Both the position numbers and the translations under genes were made by a program. This document shows positions 35,537 through 44,752 of a stretch of 64,000 nucleotides of DNA, piece by piece. Numbering within the stretch: the first letter of the stretch is position 1; the number at the start of each line of letters is the position of its first letter. The DNA comes from Planctomycetota bacterium (GTDB lineage: Bacteria > Planctomycetota > Phycisphaerae > UBA1845 > UTPLA1). The stretch lies in assembly GCA_003576905.1 (NCBI GenBank), contig QEVG01000014.1, positions 29,559 to 93,558 of the forward strand. Reading direction: 5' to 3'. The notes beneath the pieces are model-generated. The model was not told the origin of the DNA, did not search any database, and was given only the letters and a program-made list of their open reading frames with translations.

Positions 35537-36160
35537 ATGTTTTCCGGCATCGTTGACCAGGTCGGCGAAGTCGTGGCACTGAAAGAAGTGCCCGGCGGAT
35601 GCACGCTCGGCATCCGCGCTCCGGGGTATTGGCGGGGAATCGACCACGGGGCGAGCATTGCAATCGACGGCGTGTGCCTTACGGTGACGCGCGTCGCGGA
35701 CGACGACGCGATGTTCGACGTCGTCGCGGAAACCCTCCGGCGCTCGACCCTGGGCCGACTGCGCACCGGCCATCGCGTGAATCTTCAGAAATCGCTCAAA
35801 GCCGGGGATTCCATAGACGGGCACTTCGTCCAGGGCCACGTCGACGCCATCGGCCGGATTGCGCGCGTCGAGGAATCGCCCGCCGAATCGAAGTGGTGGT
35901 ATGAGGTGGACGGCGCCGCCCGGTGCTGCATGATCCCCAAGGGCTCGGTCGCGGTGGATGGCATCAGCCTGACCATTGCCGATGTGAGCGGCCCGCTCTT
36001 TTCGACTGCGCTGATTCCCACGACCCTTGCCCGAACGACCCTTGGCTCGAAGCGCGAAGGGGACCACGTCAACATTGAGACCGACATTATTGCGCGGGTC
36101 GTCCTTCATCATCTCGAAGCGCTCGGGGGCGATCTGCTCCGGCCCGGAACCGCCCGATAG
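35537..36160 (+). CDS. ribE: Riboflavin synthase, alpha subunit
   Basis: Dismutates two 6,7-dimethyl-8-ribityllumazine molecules to riboflavin. The 207-residue protein has the invariant N-terminus MFSGIVDQVGEV and two homologous lumazine-binding domains. The first has GASIAIDGVCLTV and NLQKSLKAGDSIDGHFVQGHVD; the second has GSVAVDGISLTIADV. Length is normal for the trimeric enzyme. ATG at 35537 has AGGAG 7 bases upstream. No FMN riboswitch is visible in the 70 bases between the preceding terminator and the start. pdxA follows 138 bases downstream. Confidence 0.95.
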   Translation: MFSGIVDQVGEVVALKEVPGGCTLGIRAPGYWRGIDHGASIAIDGVCLTVTRVADDDAMFDVVAETLRRSTLGRLRTGHRVNLQKSLKAGDSIDGHFVQGHVDAIGRIARVEESPAESKWWYEVDGAARCCMIPKGSVAVDGISLTIADVSGPLFSTALIPTTLARTTLGSKREGDHVNIETDIIARVVLHHLEALGGDLLRPGTAR

Positions 36161-36197
36161 GATTCGGCCACGCTTTCTTGAGGCGGATTGCCGGGCA

Positions 36198-36203
36198 TAT
36201 AAT
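36198..36203 (+). promoter_or_regulatory. Candidate -10 box (TATAAT) upstream of pdxA
   Basis: A perfect TATAAT with only a weak -35 (TTTCTT, 18 bases upstream). Transcription would begin at about 36209, where an ATG opens a 24-codon frame that ends in TGA at 36281, in phase with pdxA. Confidence 0.4.
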
Positions 36204-36298
36204 GCGGTATGTTCGGCGAGGGTGCGCCCGATCAGCCCGGCAATCGTGCCAATGCGAGCGATGAATACCTTGAGACCGAATGAACGGCGGAGCGCAAG

Positions 36299-37363
36299 GT
36301 GGACGACAATCCCGACATCCAGGCCTGGCGGCCACGCATCGGCATTACGATGGGCGATCCCGGCGGCATCGGCGCCGAGGTCATCGTCAAGGCGCTTGCG
36401 GATCATTCCCTGCGCGAGTCCGCCCGCTTTCTTGTCTATGGTCTGCACGAGTCCATTGCCTACGCGGCCGATCTCGCCGAGCTGAATCCCTACTGGTCCC
36501 GACGAACAGTTGACGACGCGGGCGGCGCCGATTGCGACGTCGTCATCGCTGATTTTGATGACGTGGCCGTCGAGGCGCGCCCGTTGCGACGTCCGACCGC
36601 CGAGGGCGGGCGCGCCTCGATGCGTTTCATCGAAAGAGCCATCGACGACATTCGCGCCGGTCTCATCGACGCGATCGTCACCGGCCCGATCAACAAGTCC
36701 GCATGGCAAATGGCCGGTTACGAGTACCCCGGCCACACCGAGTATTTCGCGAAGCGCTTTCGGGCCCGGCGCGTGTCGATGATGTTCGTCGGCGGGCCGC
36801 TTCGCGTCGCGCTGGCCAGCATCCACGAGCCGCTATTTGAGTTGCGTAACAATTTCACGATCGGACTCGTCTATCAGCCGATCGACCTTCTGCACGACGC
36901 CCTTCGGGACTGGTTCGGCATCCCCGAACCGCGCATCGCGGTCGCCGGACTGAATCCGCATGCCGGGGAGAACGGCCGCTTCGGGGACGAGGAGTCCCGC
37001 GTGATTGAGCCGGCCATCGAGATGGCGCGTCAGCACGGCATTCAGGCCGAGGGACCGATCGCCGCCGACACCCTTTTCCTGCGGGCGGCACACGGCGAGT
37101 TCGACGGGGTCGTTGCACTCTATCACGACCAGGGGCTCATCCCCGTCAAGCTGCTGGCGTTTGACCGCGCCGTGAACGTGACGCTCGGCCTGCCCATCAT
37201 TCGCACCAGCGTAGATCACGGCACGGCCTACGACATCGTGGGGCGCAACCGGGCGGATCCCGGCTCCATGAAAGAAGCGATTCGGCTCGCGGCGTTTCTG
37301 GCCCGAAGGAAAAGAGCGGCACCCGCACTCGAGGCGGACTTGCCCGCGATACCTGAACCCTGA
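36299..37363 (+). CDS. pdxA: 4-hydroxythreonine-4-phosphate dehydrogenase
   Basis: Oxidises 4-phosphohydroxy-L-threonine in the DXP-independent branch of pyridoxal phosphate synthesis. The 354-residue protein has RIGITMGDPGGIGAEVIVKA at its start, VTGPINKSAW, the metal-binding GHTEYFAKRF, NPHAGENGRFG and LYHDQGLIPVKLLAFD, all PdxA landmarks with the three metal-binding His. The start is GTG at 36299 with GGCGGAG 7 bases upstream. It lies 138 bases after ribE on the same strand but may have its own promoter. Confidence 0.95.
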   Translation: MDDNPDIQAWRPRIGITMGDPGGIGAEVIVKALADHSLRESARFLVYGLHESIAYAADLAELNPYWSRRTVDDAGGADCDVVIADFDDVAVEARPLRRPTAEGGRASMRFIERAIDDIRAGLIDAIVTGPINKSAWQMAGYEYPGHTEYFAKRFRARRVSMMFVGGPLRVALASIHEPLFELRNNFTIGLVYQPIDLLHDALRDWFGIPEPRIAVAGLNPHAGENGRFGDEESRVIEPAIEMARQHGIQAEGPIAADTLFLRAAHGEFDGVVALYHDQGLIPVKLLAFDRAVNVTLGLPIIRTSVDHGTAYDIVGRNRADPGSMKEAIRLAAFLARRKRAAPALEADLPAIPEP

Positions 37364-37373
37364 CATCCCGTGG

Positions 37374-37411
37374 AAAAAAAAAGGGCCCGAAGCGCGGTGC
37401 GCTCCAGGCCC
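37374..37411 (-). terminator. Intrinsic terminator after the metzincin gene
   Basis: On the minus strand, outer stem GGGCC/GGCCC plus inner GAGCGC/GCGCTT (one G-T pair) with a 3-base loop, followed by nine T. It sits 47 bases after the stop and may stop pdxA transcripts from the other side too. Confidence 0.82.
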
Positions 37412-37457
37412 GTGGTTTATTCCGCGATGGGTCAGGCGTGCAGCGGCCTTATGCCGC

Positions 37458-39266
37458 TCAGATGCTGTCGATGAACGCCTGAACGTCGAGGGCGTCGTTG
37501 AATCCGTCGAGATTCACATCCGCCGCGCAGGGTGTCGTCGCTACGACCTCGAGCAAATGGTCGACGAACATCGGCACGTCGATATCGGTCACCAGCCCGT
37601 CCCCGGTGAAGTCGCCCGGCTTGACCGTCAACTGAAAGACGACTGAGTCCGACCCGGATCCGCAGTTGCTGTCGGCCTCGACCGTAATCGAGTACGGCGT
37701 CGCCGAGGCCACGGGATTGGGCCATGAGATCACGCCGCTGCCTGAGTCAATGGTCATCCCCGGCGGGGGGGTGCCGCCCAGCGACCATGTGAGGGGTGAG
37801 GTTCCGGAGGCAACCGGCGGCGACGAGACATAGGCGATGCTGCAAATGGATGCATCGTCCGCGATGGGATCAATCGTTGGATCTTCGCATGGGATATTGG
37901 TCACGGAGATGTTCAGTGTGTAAAGCTGGGTCGTCGTCGGCACGTCGCCCTCGTAGACCCGGACGAAGTAGTCTCCCGCGGCCGGCAGCGTTATGCCCGA
38001 AATCGTTTCCGCCAGTCCCGATGCCTGCGTGTCGGCGGTCGCAAGGACCGTCGTGCCGTTCGTGTCGACGAGCTGAACGTTCAGATTCGCGGCGGCCAGG
38101 CTGTTTACCGGACAGCCGGACGGACAACTGCCCGTCTGCTGACACGAGTCGTAACTTGAGAGGCCCTGCGGAGTGACCACCACGGTCGCGACACGCGGAC
38201 CCGTGATCGAGAACCGGTACCAGTCCTGCTCTGCGTTGGCGTCAATGCTCAGCGTCGATGAATTGGTCGGTGAAGTGCCGGCCGGAGGCGCCGGAAGCGT
38301 GCCGAGCGTGACTGGCGAGCCGACGTCGACGACGCCCGCCACGGACGCAGCGCCTGCGCTATTGTCGTCCTCGCGCTGATCGCCATAGTGCCGCTGGCCC
38401 GCCCGAATGTCGTCGTGTCGAAGTCCGTCGAACGACGTGTTGAGGAACGGTTCCATCAGCTTTGTTCCGCTGACCGGGCACACATGGAGTATGCCCAGCC
38501 CGTGACCGTGCTCATGCATGATCGTGTTGCGGAGGAAACGGTTCTGATTGCCCGTTCCACCCCAGCTTTCGCTGCGATCGAGGACCATGTCGCCGCCGGA
38601 ACTGGGAAAGTTGTTATATGCCAGAACGCCGTTGAACCCGTCGATGATCTTCATGCAGATTCGCACATCGCCGCGAAGGCCCGCGGCGCCGGAGCTTCCC
38701 CAGGCCGCTCCGTCATCCCAGTCGTTTCCGCCGACCGTGATCCGCGTGTAGGTCACTCCGGTCAGTTGCGACCAGCGATCAAAACACTGCTGAAATCGGT
38801 TGATCCACGTCGCCCGGCCGCCCTGCGCCGCGAATTGCGAGTCCAGCCGAGCGAAAAGGTCGCTGGCGGAGGTCCCCTCGCCGATTCCGCTCGGAATGCT
38901 CAGGCCATCGGGAACAAAGCTCCAGGTCAACGTAAGATTCGAGCCCTGAGTGCCGGGCCAGCGGCCCGTTAACTGGTACCGCGGACTCGCGGGGTTCTCG
39001 GTCAGGTCGCGAAAGAATTCAACGACGTCCGGCGGCGTTCCTTCGGCAAAGCAAACCTGAACAAAGGTATCGACCGGCGCCTGCTGCCAGTTCGCCAGGT
39101 ACCAGTCCAGGGGCCGTACTTCGGCCGCCGAGGATTCTACGGCGGCCAGGGTCGGACCGTCAGCCTTGGCCTCCGGAGATGACTCCAGGACCCCAAAGGA
39201 CCAGCCAAGCGAAAGCACCAGAACACTAGACGCGAGAACTGTCATCACACTGCGATTGCGGGCCAA
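37458..39266 (-). CDS. Exported metzincin-type metalloprotease with C-terminal dockerin-like repeats
   Basis: A 602-residue exported protease. Signal peptide (SVMTVLASSVLVLSLGWSFG), then a matrixin-like domain with the extended zinc motif HEHGHGLGILH (His251, His255, His261) followed by KLMEPFL in the Met-turn position. Next come a pre-peptidase C-like beta domain (DWYRFSITGPRVATVVVTPQ, AAGDYFVRVYEGD), an Ig-like putative domain (SLGGTPPPGMTIDSGSGVIS) and two calcium-loop repeats at the end (GDFTGDGLVTDIDVPMFVDH, ADVNLDGFNDALDVQAFIDS). TTG at 39266 is chosen since GGAGG lies 6 bases upstream; TTG at 39281 and ATG at 39245 are alternatives. Confidence 0.85.
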   Translation of the reverse strand: MARNRSVMTVLASSVLVLSLGWSFGVLESSPEAKADGPTLAAVESSAAEVRPLDWYLANWQQAPVDTFVQVCFAEGTPPDVVEFFRDLTENPASPRYQLTGRWPGTQGSNLTLTWSFVPDGLSIPSGIGEGTSASDLFARLDSQFAAQGGRATWINRFQQCFDRWSQLTGVTYTRITVGGNDWDDGAAWGSSGAAGLRGDVRICMKIIDGFNGVLAYNNFPSSGGDMVLDRSESWGGTGNQNRFLRNTIMHEHGHGLGILHVCPVSGTKLMEPFLNTSFDGLRHDDIRAGQRHYGDQREDDNSAGAASVAGVVDVGSPVTLGTLPAPPAGTSPTNSSTLSIDANAEQDWYRFSITGPRVATVVVTPQGLSSYDSCQQTGSCPSGCPVNSLAAANLNVQLVDTNGTTVLATADTQASGLAETISGITLPAAGDYFVRVYEGDVPTTTQLYTLNISVTNIPCEDPTIDPIADDASICSIAYVSSPPVASGTSPLTWSLGGTPPPGMTIDSGSGVISWPNPVASATPYSITVEADSNCGSGSDSVVFQLTVKPGDFTGDGLVTDIDVPMFVDHLLEVVATTPCAADVNLDGFNDALDVQAFIDSI

Positions 39267-39281
39267 GAGCCACCTCCACAA

Positions 39282-40012
39282 GGAAAACTGCCGTCAAACT
39301 CCCTTTCAAACCATGTGAATCGCTGAATGACGCTTCGTTTCCGGCTGGCCCCGTATACCGGCGAATGTCACGCAACGACTGTGCAGCGATTATCCCGGTC
39401 TTCGCCGCAAGGTGCCGCGAGGCACGCTTGCGTCTCCGGTTCGTTCGAGACTCCGTCAGGCTTTGTGGGATCAGCAAGGGAGGATAAGCCGCAAATGCGG
39501 GAGCCCGGGCCGCGTAAGATTTGCCGCGTCAGGCAGGATCCTCACTCGCCCCGGGTGCGGCGGGGTCGGCACAAAGTCCAAATTTTCATGGCGTCGATAC
39601 GAAGGAGAGGATTCCCGATGCGAAAAACCACCCACCTGCGGTCCGCCGGTCCGATGAGACCACGAGACTGCCCATCGGTTTGGGTCGCTTCGGATTTGCT
39701 GCCATCAATCTCCGGCGCCACCGCTCGCAGGTGAGCCCGGGAGAAGTTCGATAGCGCGGGCTATTTGAAAACCCGTCCACTCCCACGACTTCGACATGTT
39801 GTCAGGTTTCATTATCTCCGTGCGGCACGGCAGGGTCAAGCGGCCGGTGCCGATAATTCTCCCGATTCCTGGCCTGAAAGCCGACCTGAAGCATCTGAAA
39901 AAACAAATCTCCTGCGGCCGGGCCGTTGATCGACGCCCGATACCGGTGACCCGGCTGCCGGGTACGATTCGACCAGCAGGAGCGAAGTGCCCAAAAAAGT
40001 GGGGCGCGGCGC
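39282..40012. other. Long intergenic region without a confident gene
   Basis: About 730 bases between the metzincin gene and the inositol-phosphatase gene. One 38-codon frame at 39618-39734 has GGAGAGG upstream (MRKTTHLRSAGPMRPRDCPS...), but its Arg/Pro-rich composition looks like non-coding DNA. No RNA gene or repeat was recognised. An unseen small RNA or a promoter for an antisense transcript remains possible. Confidence 0.4.
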
Positions 40013-40819
40013 TTAGGAAAGGGACTTCAGCAGGACTTGGTGAATCCCCTTGGCGCCCGCGAGAATCTGCAGATCCTCTCCGCGAAGGGCGGGCGCGCCA
40101 CAGGGCCACAGCGGTCCGCCCGCCTCCGTGGTGACACAGCCGCCAGCCTCCTCAACAATCAGCGCCGCCGCCGCCACGTCCCAAAGCTTGCAGTCGATCG
40201 AGTACGCGGCATCCACAAATCCGGCCGCGATCCATGCGAGATGAAGCGAAGTCGAACCCATGTTCCTAACATGGTACTGGCCCATCCACTCCTTCACCGC
40301 CACCGGCATGGGCCGCCGCCGAAACGAACCCACGGCGATGGTCAATTCGCGCGCGACCGGGGGTTCAGCAATTCGAATCAAATCATGGTCGCGAAACGCG
40401 CCGCATCCACGAGATGCCGAATAGACCGCGTCGTTGGTCGCATCGCAAATCGCCCCTGCAATCGTCCGGCCCCGGTGCAGCACTGCGACCGAAGTAGCGT
40501 ACACGCGCACGCCCCGCGCGTAGTTCCTCGTGCCGTCAATTGGATCCACAACCCAGCAGAAATCGCTCGCGCCGCTGTCCGCGTGCCGTCCCGGATCGGC
40601 CACGGTTTCCTCAACGAGTATCGCATGATCCGGGTATCTCTCCGAAAGTGCCCGAAGGATGGCGTCCTGCGTGATGTGGTCGGCATCCGTGACAGGACTG
40701 TTATCCGCCTTGCGATGGACCGAGACCTTCCCGAATAGCCGCCCGGCGGTTCGCCCTCCGAGGCGCGCGAGTTCGCAGGCGAAGTCGCGCAGGGCCGAGG
40801 GTTCCTCATTGGATTTCAT
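40013..40819 (-). CDS. Inositol monophosphatase-family phosphatase
   Basis: Mg-dependent sugar-phosphate phosphatase of the IMPase/FBPase superfamily, cytoplasmic. The 268-residue protein has the metal ligand Glu70 (ILVEETVAD), the signature DPIDGTRNY at residues 92-100, and the second metal motif CKLWDVAAAALIVEEAGG near residue 210. The family covers inositol-1-phosphatase, histidinol-phosphatase (HisN) and 3'-phosphoadenosine-5'-phosphatase; the sequence does not discriminate and the neighbours give no hint. It is transcribed alone. Confidence 0.88.
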   Translation of the reverse strand: MKSNEEPSALRDFACELARLGGRTAGRLFGKVSVHRKADNSPVTDADHITQDAILRALSERYPDHAILVEETVADPGRHADSGASDFCWVVDPIDGTRNYARGVRVYATSVAVLHRGRTIAGAICDATNDAVYSASRGCGAFRDHDLIRIAEPPVARELTIAVGSFRRRPMPVAVKEWMGQYHVRNMGSTSLHLAWIAAGFVDAAYSIDCKLWDVAAAALIVEEAGGCVTTEAGGPLWPCGAPALRGEDLQILAGAKGIHQVLLKSLS

Positions 40820-40899
40820 GCCGGCAAATTATCGCGATGTGCCGCGAAGTCCGCAAATCGACGCGCGGTCCGCAGACATGAAAAATGGCGGCATCAGGC

Positions 40900-42291
40900 C
40901 TATGCGATTTCCAGGGATTCAACCGGCCGCACAACCGTGATCCGATCCTTTCCGCCCGCCTTCGCGAGATACAGCGCTTCGTCCGCAAGCTGCATCAGCG
41001 CCTTGGCGGTGGCCGGCTGCTCGCGCACGCGGCTGGCCAGACCGATGCTGAGCGACGCGATGCTTGCCTCCGGCAGCTCGCGCTGGATCGTCTCGCGGAA
41101 GCGCTGGAGAAGCCGTTCCGCCGAGGCCCGGGCATCTTCCGGCGTCGTGCGAGGCAGCAGCACTGCGAATTCGTCGCCGCCGTATCGAACGGCCACGTCG
41201 GATTCACGCGTGGAGTCCTTGATCGCCCGCGCCGTCAGTTGCAGCAGGAGATCGCCGGTCTGGTGGCCCAGCGTATCGTTGACCCGCTTGAAGTTGTCCA
41301 GATCGATCATCATGCAGGTCAGGTCGGTCTGGTACCGCGCGGACTCCGCGAAGAGCTGCGTGAGGATGTCATTGAAGTGCCGGCGGTTAAACAGTCCCGT
41401 CAGCGAATCGTGCGCCGCCAGCTCCTGCAACTGCCGATTGGCCTCTTCGAGCGCCACCGTGCGCTCCAGGACGCGCCGCTCCAGCTCGTGGCTTTGGGCC
41501 GTCAATTCCTGGTGCGACGACGCGAGTCTTGCGGCCATGGCGTTAAACGCCTTGGCGAGATCGCCCAGTTCATCACGCCGGTCCTCGGCGACCCGGGTGT
41601 CCAGCTTGCCCGCCGCGATGGCGCTGGCCCCGTCCGCGAGGTGGTTTATGGGCCGTACGAGATGCCGCACGATTTCGTATCCGAGGGGAACCATCAGGAG
41701 CGCGATTCCGACGGCCAGACCGATCGAGCTGCGTGTCATCTCAGCGATCCGAAACGCCGCATCGTTCAGACTTACACCGAGCCGCACGAAACCGACCGTC
41801 GGCCGCAGCGCAGGCGCCGGAGCCACGTCATCCGCCGCGACGACGGGGTAGACGACGTCGATGTGCGGACCGACGCCCTTGCTGTGGACCAGGCGCGGCC
41901 GGTTGATCGGCTCAACGGAGATCTTTTCCGCGCCGTCCACAAAAAGGGTGTTGATCGTGCCCGCCCCGCGCTGGTGACTGGCCAGCCAGTTGCCCGATAC
42001 GTCGGTAAACACAACGTAGACCAGGTCTTCGTTGGCCACGATGTCCTGCGCGATGGACAGAAGCCGCGAGCGATCCTGGTGCTGCACGGCCCGTGCGCCG
42101 GCCGTGGAAAGGGCCTTGACCAGATCGGCCGCGTGCCGCTGAGTTTGCGAGAGTACGAGTTGTTCCGAGAGTCTTCGAAAGGTTGCGCCCGTAAGGGCCG
42201 TCGCCGCAAGGACGACGCCTGTCAGGAGCAGGGTCGTCCTGAACTGAAGGCCGCACAGCCCGCGATAGAACTGAATGCGACCGATAGCCAT
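40900..42291 (-). CDS. Membrane diguanylate cyclase with HAMP and GGDEF domains
   Basis: Makes cyclic di-GMP from two GTP. The 463-residue protein has a first membrane helix near residues 20-40 (TTLLLTGVVLAATALTG), a 150-residue periplasmic sensor region, a second helix (IGLAVGIALLMVPLGYEIV), a HAMP linker (RPINHLADGASAIAAGKLDT), a coiled coil with many Glu/Arg, then the GGDEF domain beginning HDSLTGLFNRRHFNDIL. The active loop GGDEF is intact at residues 371-375 and the inhibitory RxxD site (RESD) precedes it by five residues, so it should be active and product-inhibited. ATG at 42291 is preferred; a GTG at 42330 is upstream in frame. Confidence 0.92.
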   Translation of the reverse strand: MAIGRIQFYRGLCGLQFRTTLLLTGVVLAATALTGATFRRLSEQLVLSQTQRHAADLVKALSTAGARAVQHQDRSRLLSIAQDIVANEDLVYVVFTDVSGNWLASHQRGAGTINTLFVDGAEKISVEPINRPRLVHSKGVGPHIDVVYPVVAADDVAPAPALRPTVGFVRLGVSLNDAAFRIAEMTRSSIGLAVGIALLMVPLGYEIVRHLVRPINHLADGASAIAAGKLDTRVAEDRRDELGDLAKAFNAMAARLASSHQELTAQSHELERRVLERTVALEEANRQLQELAAHDSLTGLFNRRHFNDILTQLFAESARYQTDLTCMMIDLDNFKRVNDTLGHQTGDLLLQLTARAIKDSTRESDVAVRYGGDEFAVLLPRTTPEDARASAERLLQRFRETIQRELPEASIASLSIGLASRVREQPATAKALMQLADEALYLAKAGGKDRITVVRPVESLEIA

Positions 42292-42803
42292 CCTGCCGCC
42301 CCCGTTATCGGTGTCTTGCCCGGTACACACCGTGGTGTGCCTTCCGGTTCGCCGGTGGACCCGTACATCGGATTTCCAGCCGGTACGGATTGCATCCCCA
42401 TGGAGGGACCGAGCGCGAATACACCCTTTTCTTATTGTTCAATATCGAGCCGCGCATGTGTGAACTTGATCTGGCGGCGAAGCGATGCGCCGCGGCATAC
42501 GGAGTGTTTTTTCCCGGCAATACCGGCCCAATCCGGGCAGGCGAGGTGGACCTGGCCAAGGGTCCGAGATTCTCTGAGATGTACTGCCACGCCTCCCGTC
42601 GGTCGACTGCGCCGCATGCGCCTGGGACCAGGCGTACGGCTGGTTCCGGCTCGACGCCTTGAAACCACCGCGCGACGCCGATAACCTTACTCTGCTCGCC
42701 CCGGGCTGCCGGGCGGGTCGGGATGAATCAGCCTCGCGGAACGGGCCTGAGATTCCGCGGCGATTGCGTACTCGCGGCGAAACCGCGCGTCCTCCCGTGC
42801 GAC
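42292..42803. other. Intergenic region before tRNA-His
   Basis: About 510 bases between the divergent cyclase start and tRNA-His. Short Arg/Pro-rich open frames occur on both strands without ribosome sites. I recognise no gene, repeat or clear promoter here. Confidence 0.4.
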
Positions 42804-42878
42804 GGTGAGTGTAGCTCAGTTGGTTAGAGCATTAGGTTGTGGTCCTAAGGGTCGCGGGTTCGAATCCCGTCACTCACC
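42804..42878 (+). tRNA. tRNA-His (anticodon GTG)
   Basis: The acceptor stem pairs GTGAGTG (42805-42811) with CACTCAC (42871-42877). The extra G at position -1 (42804) faces C73 (42878), the identity pair unique to tRNA-His. The anticodon loop TTGTGGT sits on a TTAGG/CCTAA stem and the T arm reads CGGGTTCGAATCCCG. No CCA is encoded. Confidence 0.96.
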
Positions 42879-43080
42879 CGTTTCCGATTAAGAATTGCCT
42901 CGTCGGCACGGCTCTGTGCGATGCGGCTGCGCGGCTTGGTTGCTGCGCGCTTTGTGCGCCTGCCTCGAACGGATCGCGCCGGTCATCGGTCTGATGTCCC
43001 CGCTTGAATGCCGCATGCCTTCAGCCTTCTGGGGATGACGCTTCGGCGCGGCGTGCGGGTACACTCGCCGGGCGATGCGC

Positions 43081-44076
43081 TTACGCCCCCGCCGCCTGCT
43101 TGCAGAGAAACATGACGGCCATTCGGACCGCAAGCCCGTTGGTGACCTGTTTGAGAATGGCGCTGTTTGCCCCGTCGGCCACGTCGGCGGACATTTCAAT
43201 CCCGCGATTGATCGGACCGGGATGCATGATCAGCACGTCCGGCTTGGCCCGTTTCATGCGCTCGGCGGAAAGGCCGAACAGCCGCGAATACTCCTGAAGG
43301 CTCGGGAACACGTTGGAGCTGATTCGCTCGCTCTGGATGCGCAGCATGTTGATGACGTCAAACTCGTGAATCACCTTGTCGAAATCGTGGGCGATGCGAG
43401 CGCCCATTTTTTCGAATGCGCGCGGAACAAGCGTGGTCGGTCCCACGAACGTCACATCGGCCCCCAGCTTGACGAGGCCGTGCAGGTTCGATCGCGCCAC
43501 GCGTGAATTGGCCACGTCTCCCACGATTGCGACTTTGAGTCCTTCGATGTTCTTCTTCACCTGCCGCATGGTGTAAATATCCAGCAGGCCCTGCGTCGGA
43601 TGCTCGTGTCGGCCGTCGCCCGCGTTGATCACGCAGCAGTTCACGTTCTTTGCGATCAGGTGCGGCGTGCCCGCGACATTGTGCCGGACGATGAGCAGAT
43701 CGACGCCCATGGCCTCGATGTTTCGCACCGTATCGCGGATGCTCTCCCCCTTGGAAAGGCTGCTGGTCTTCGCCGAAAAATCGACGACGTCGGCCGACAG
43801 CCGCTGCGCCGCGAGGATGAAACTGGTCTTCGTTCGGGTCGAATCCTCGAAGAAGAGATTCACGACGACCCGACCCCTCAGGGCCGGCACTTTTTTTACG
43901 CTGCGCGTCGACACGTCTTCGAACCCGTCGGCGGTATCGAGGATCAGCCGGATCTCGTCGGGGCTCAGTTCTTCAAGTCCGAGCAGGTGGCGATGCGGCC
44001 ACGCGACCGATTCCCGCTCGACGGCCGCCGCCGGATTTCGCGCCGCCCATCCTCCCGTGGAACCGCCGGTGCTCAC
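43081..44076 (-). CDS. pyrB: Aspartate carbamoyltransferase, catalytic subunit
   Basis: Second step of pyrimidine synthesis, joining carbamoyl phosphate and aspartate. The 331-residue protein has FFEDSTRTKTSF (carbamoyl-phosphate loop), DFSAKTSSLSKGESIRDT, the HPTQGLLDIYT block, and VLIMHPGPINRGIEM near the end. Length is slightly above the 300-310 norm because of a 20-residue N-terminal extension. GTG at 44076 overlaps the pyrR stop as GTGA, so the two are translationally coupled. No pyrC or pyrI gene follows; tRNA-His comes next on the other strand. Confidence 0.95.
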   Translation of the reverse strand: MSTGGSTGGWAARNPAAAVERESVAWPHRHLLGLEELSPDEIRLILDTADGFEDVSTRSVKKVPALRGRVVVNLFFEDSTRTKTSFILAAQRLSADVVDFSAKTSSLSKGESIRDTVRNIEAMGVDLLIVRHNVAGTPHLIAKNVNCCVINAGDGRHEHPTQGLLDIYTMRQVKKNIEGLKVAIVGDVANSRVARSNLHGLVKLGADVTFVGPTTLVPRAFEKMGARIAHDFDKVIHEFDVINMLRIQSERISSNVFPSLQEYSRLFGLSAERMKRAKPDVLIMHPGPINRGIEMSADVADGANSAILKQVTNGLAVRMAVMFLCKQAAGA

Positions 44077-44597
44077 CCGAATACCTCCACCCGATCGAAG
44101 CCGTCCGTCTCCGTAAGGAAGACAGTGACGTGTTGATTGTCACTTGGCGCCCGAATACCGGTAAAATCCGGCTGAATGGGAAATTCGCGGCCCCCCCGAT
44201 CGACGAGCACTGCAAGCCGGATGGCCCGCGGCCGGCCGAGATCGATCAGCGCCTGGAGGGCGGCGCGCGTGCTCCGCCCGGTATAGATCACGTCGTCGAC
44301 CAGCACGAGATACGTGCCGCCGATGTCGAAGTCGATCTCTGTGGTCCGAACGACGGCGGATGGTCCGATTTCGGCCAGATCGTCGCGATACAGCGTGATA
44401 TCGAGGGAGCCGTACGCAGCGCCCTTGACGCCACGCTTTTCGAAGAGCGGGAGCAGCCGGCGTGCCAGTTCATCGCCCCGGCGCCGGATTCCCACGATGG
44501 CCACGGTACAGGCCGAGGGAATCGACGCCGCGATTTCCCCGGCCAGGCGTTCGAGCGTCTCGCGGATTCCGTTTTCATCAAGGAGGATGCGGGTCAT
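44073..44597 (-). CDS. pyrR: Bifunctional pyr operon regulator / uracil phosphoribosyltransferase
   Basis: UMP-responsive RNA-binding attenuator protein in Gram-positives, with uracil phosphoribosyltransferase activity. The 174-residue protein has the PRPP-binding signature YLVLVDDVIYTGRSTRAA and the PyrR-type IVGIRRRGDELARRL and LDITLYRDDL blocks. ATG at 44597 begins just where PyrR proteins do (MTRILLDENGIRETLERLA). It precedes pyrB with a 4-base overlap, the classical pyrRB arrangement. The leader from the candidate promoter is only about 22 bases, so no attenuator precedes pyrR itself. Confidence 0.93.
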   Translation of the reverse strand: MTRILLDENGIRETLERLAGEIAASIPSACTVAIVGIRRRGDELARRLLPLFEKRGVKGAAYGSLDITLYRDDLAEIGPSAVVRTTEIDFDIGGTYLVLVDDVIYTGRSTRAALQALIDLGRPRAIRLAVLVDRGGREFPIQPDFTGIRAPSDNQHVTVFLTETDGFDRVEVFG

Positions 44598-44625
44598 GGC
44601 CTCGGCGTCTTTCGGTTGGCGTGAG

Positions 44626-44654
44626 AGGATAATCCGCGGCGGCATGACCGGCAA
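44626..44654 (-). promoter_or_regulatory. Candidate promoter of pyrRB
   Basis: On the minus strand TTGCCG (44654-44649), a 17-base spacer and TATCCT (44631-44626), about 29 bases before the pyrR ATG. Both boxes deviate from consensus by two bases. Confidence 0.4.
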
Positions 44655-44702
44655 TGCGTCCCCGGTCCTGGATTCGCGTGGCCACCAGCGGACGCCATTG
44701 GC

Positions 44703-44708
44703 TATAAT
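44703..44708 (+). promoter_or_regulatory. Perfect -10 box upstream of the adaptor gene
   Basis: TATAAT 45 bases before the ATG at 44753, with no good -35 at 16-18 bases. It may need an activator or an extended upstream element. Confidence 0.4.
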
Positions 44709-44752
44709 CGGGGCGGAAAAGAACAGGGGTTTCCCGAATCGACGGACACGAC

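Noticed and set aside
39618..39734. 38-codon frame with a GGAGAGG upstream
   Set aside because: The product is Arg/Pro-rich with no hydrophobic or domain signal and there is no supporting context; left as an uncertain open frame.
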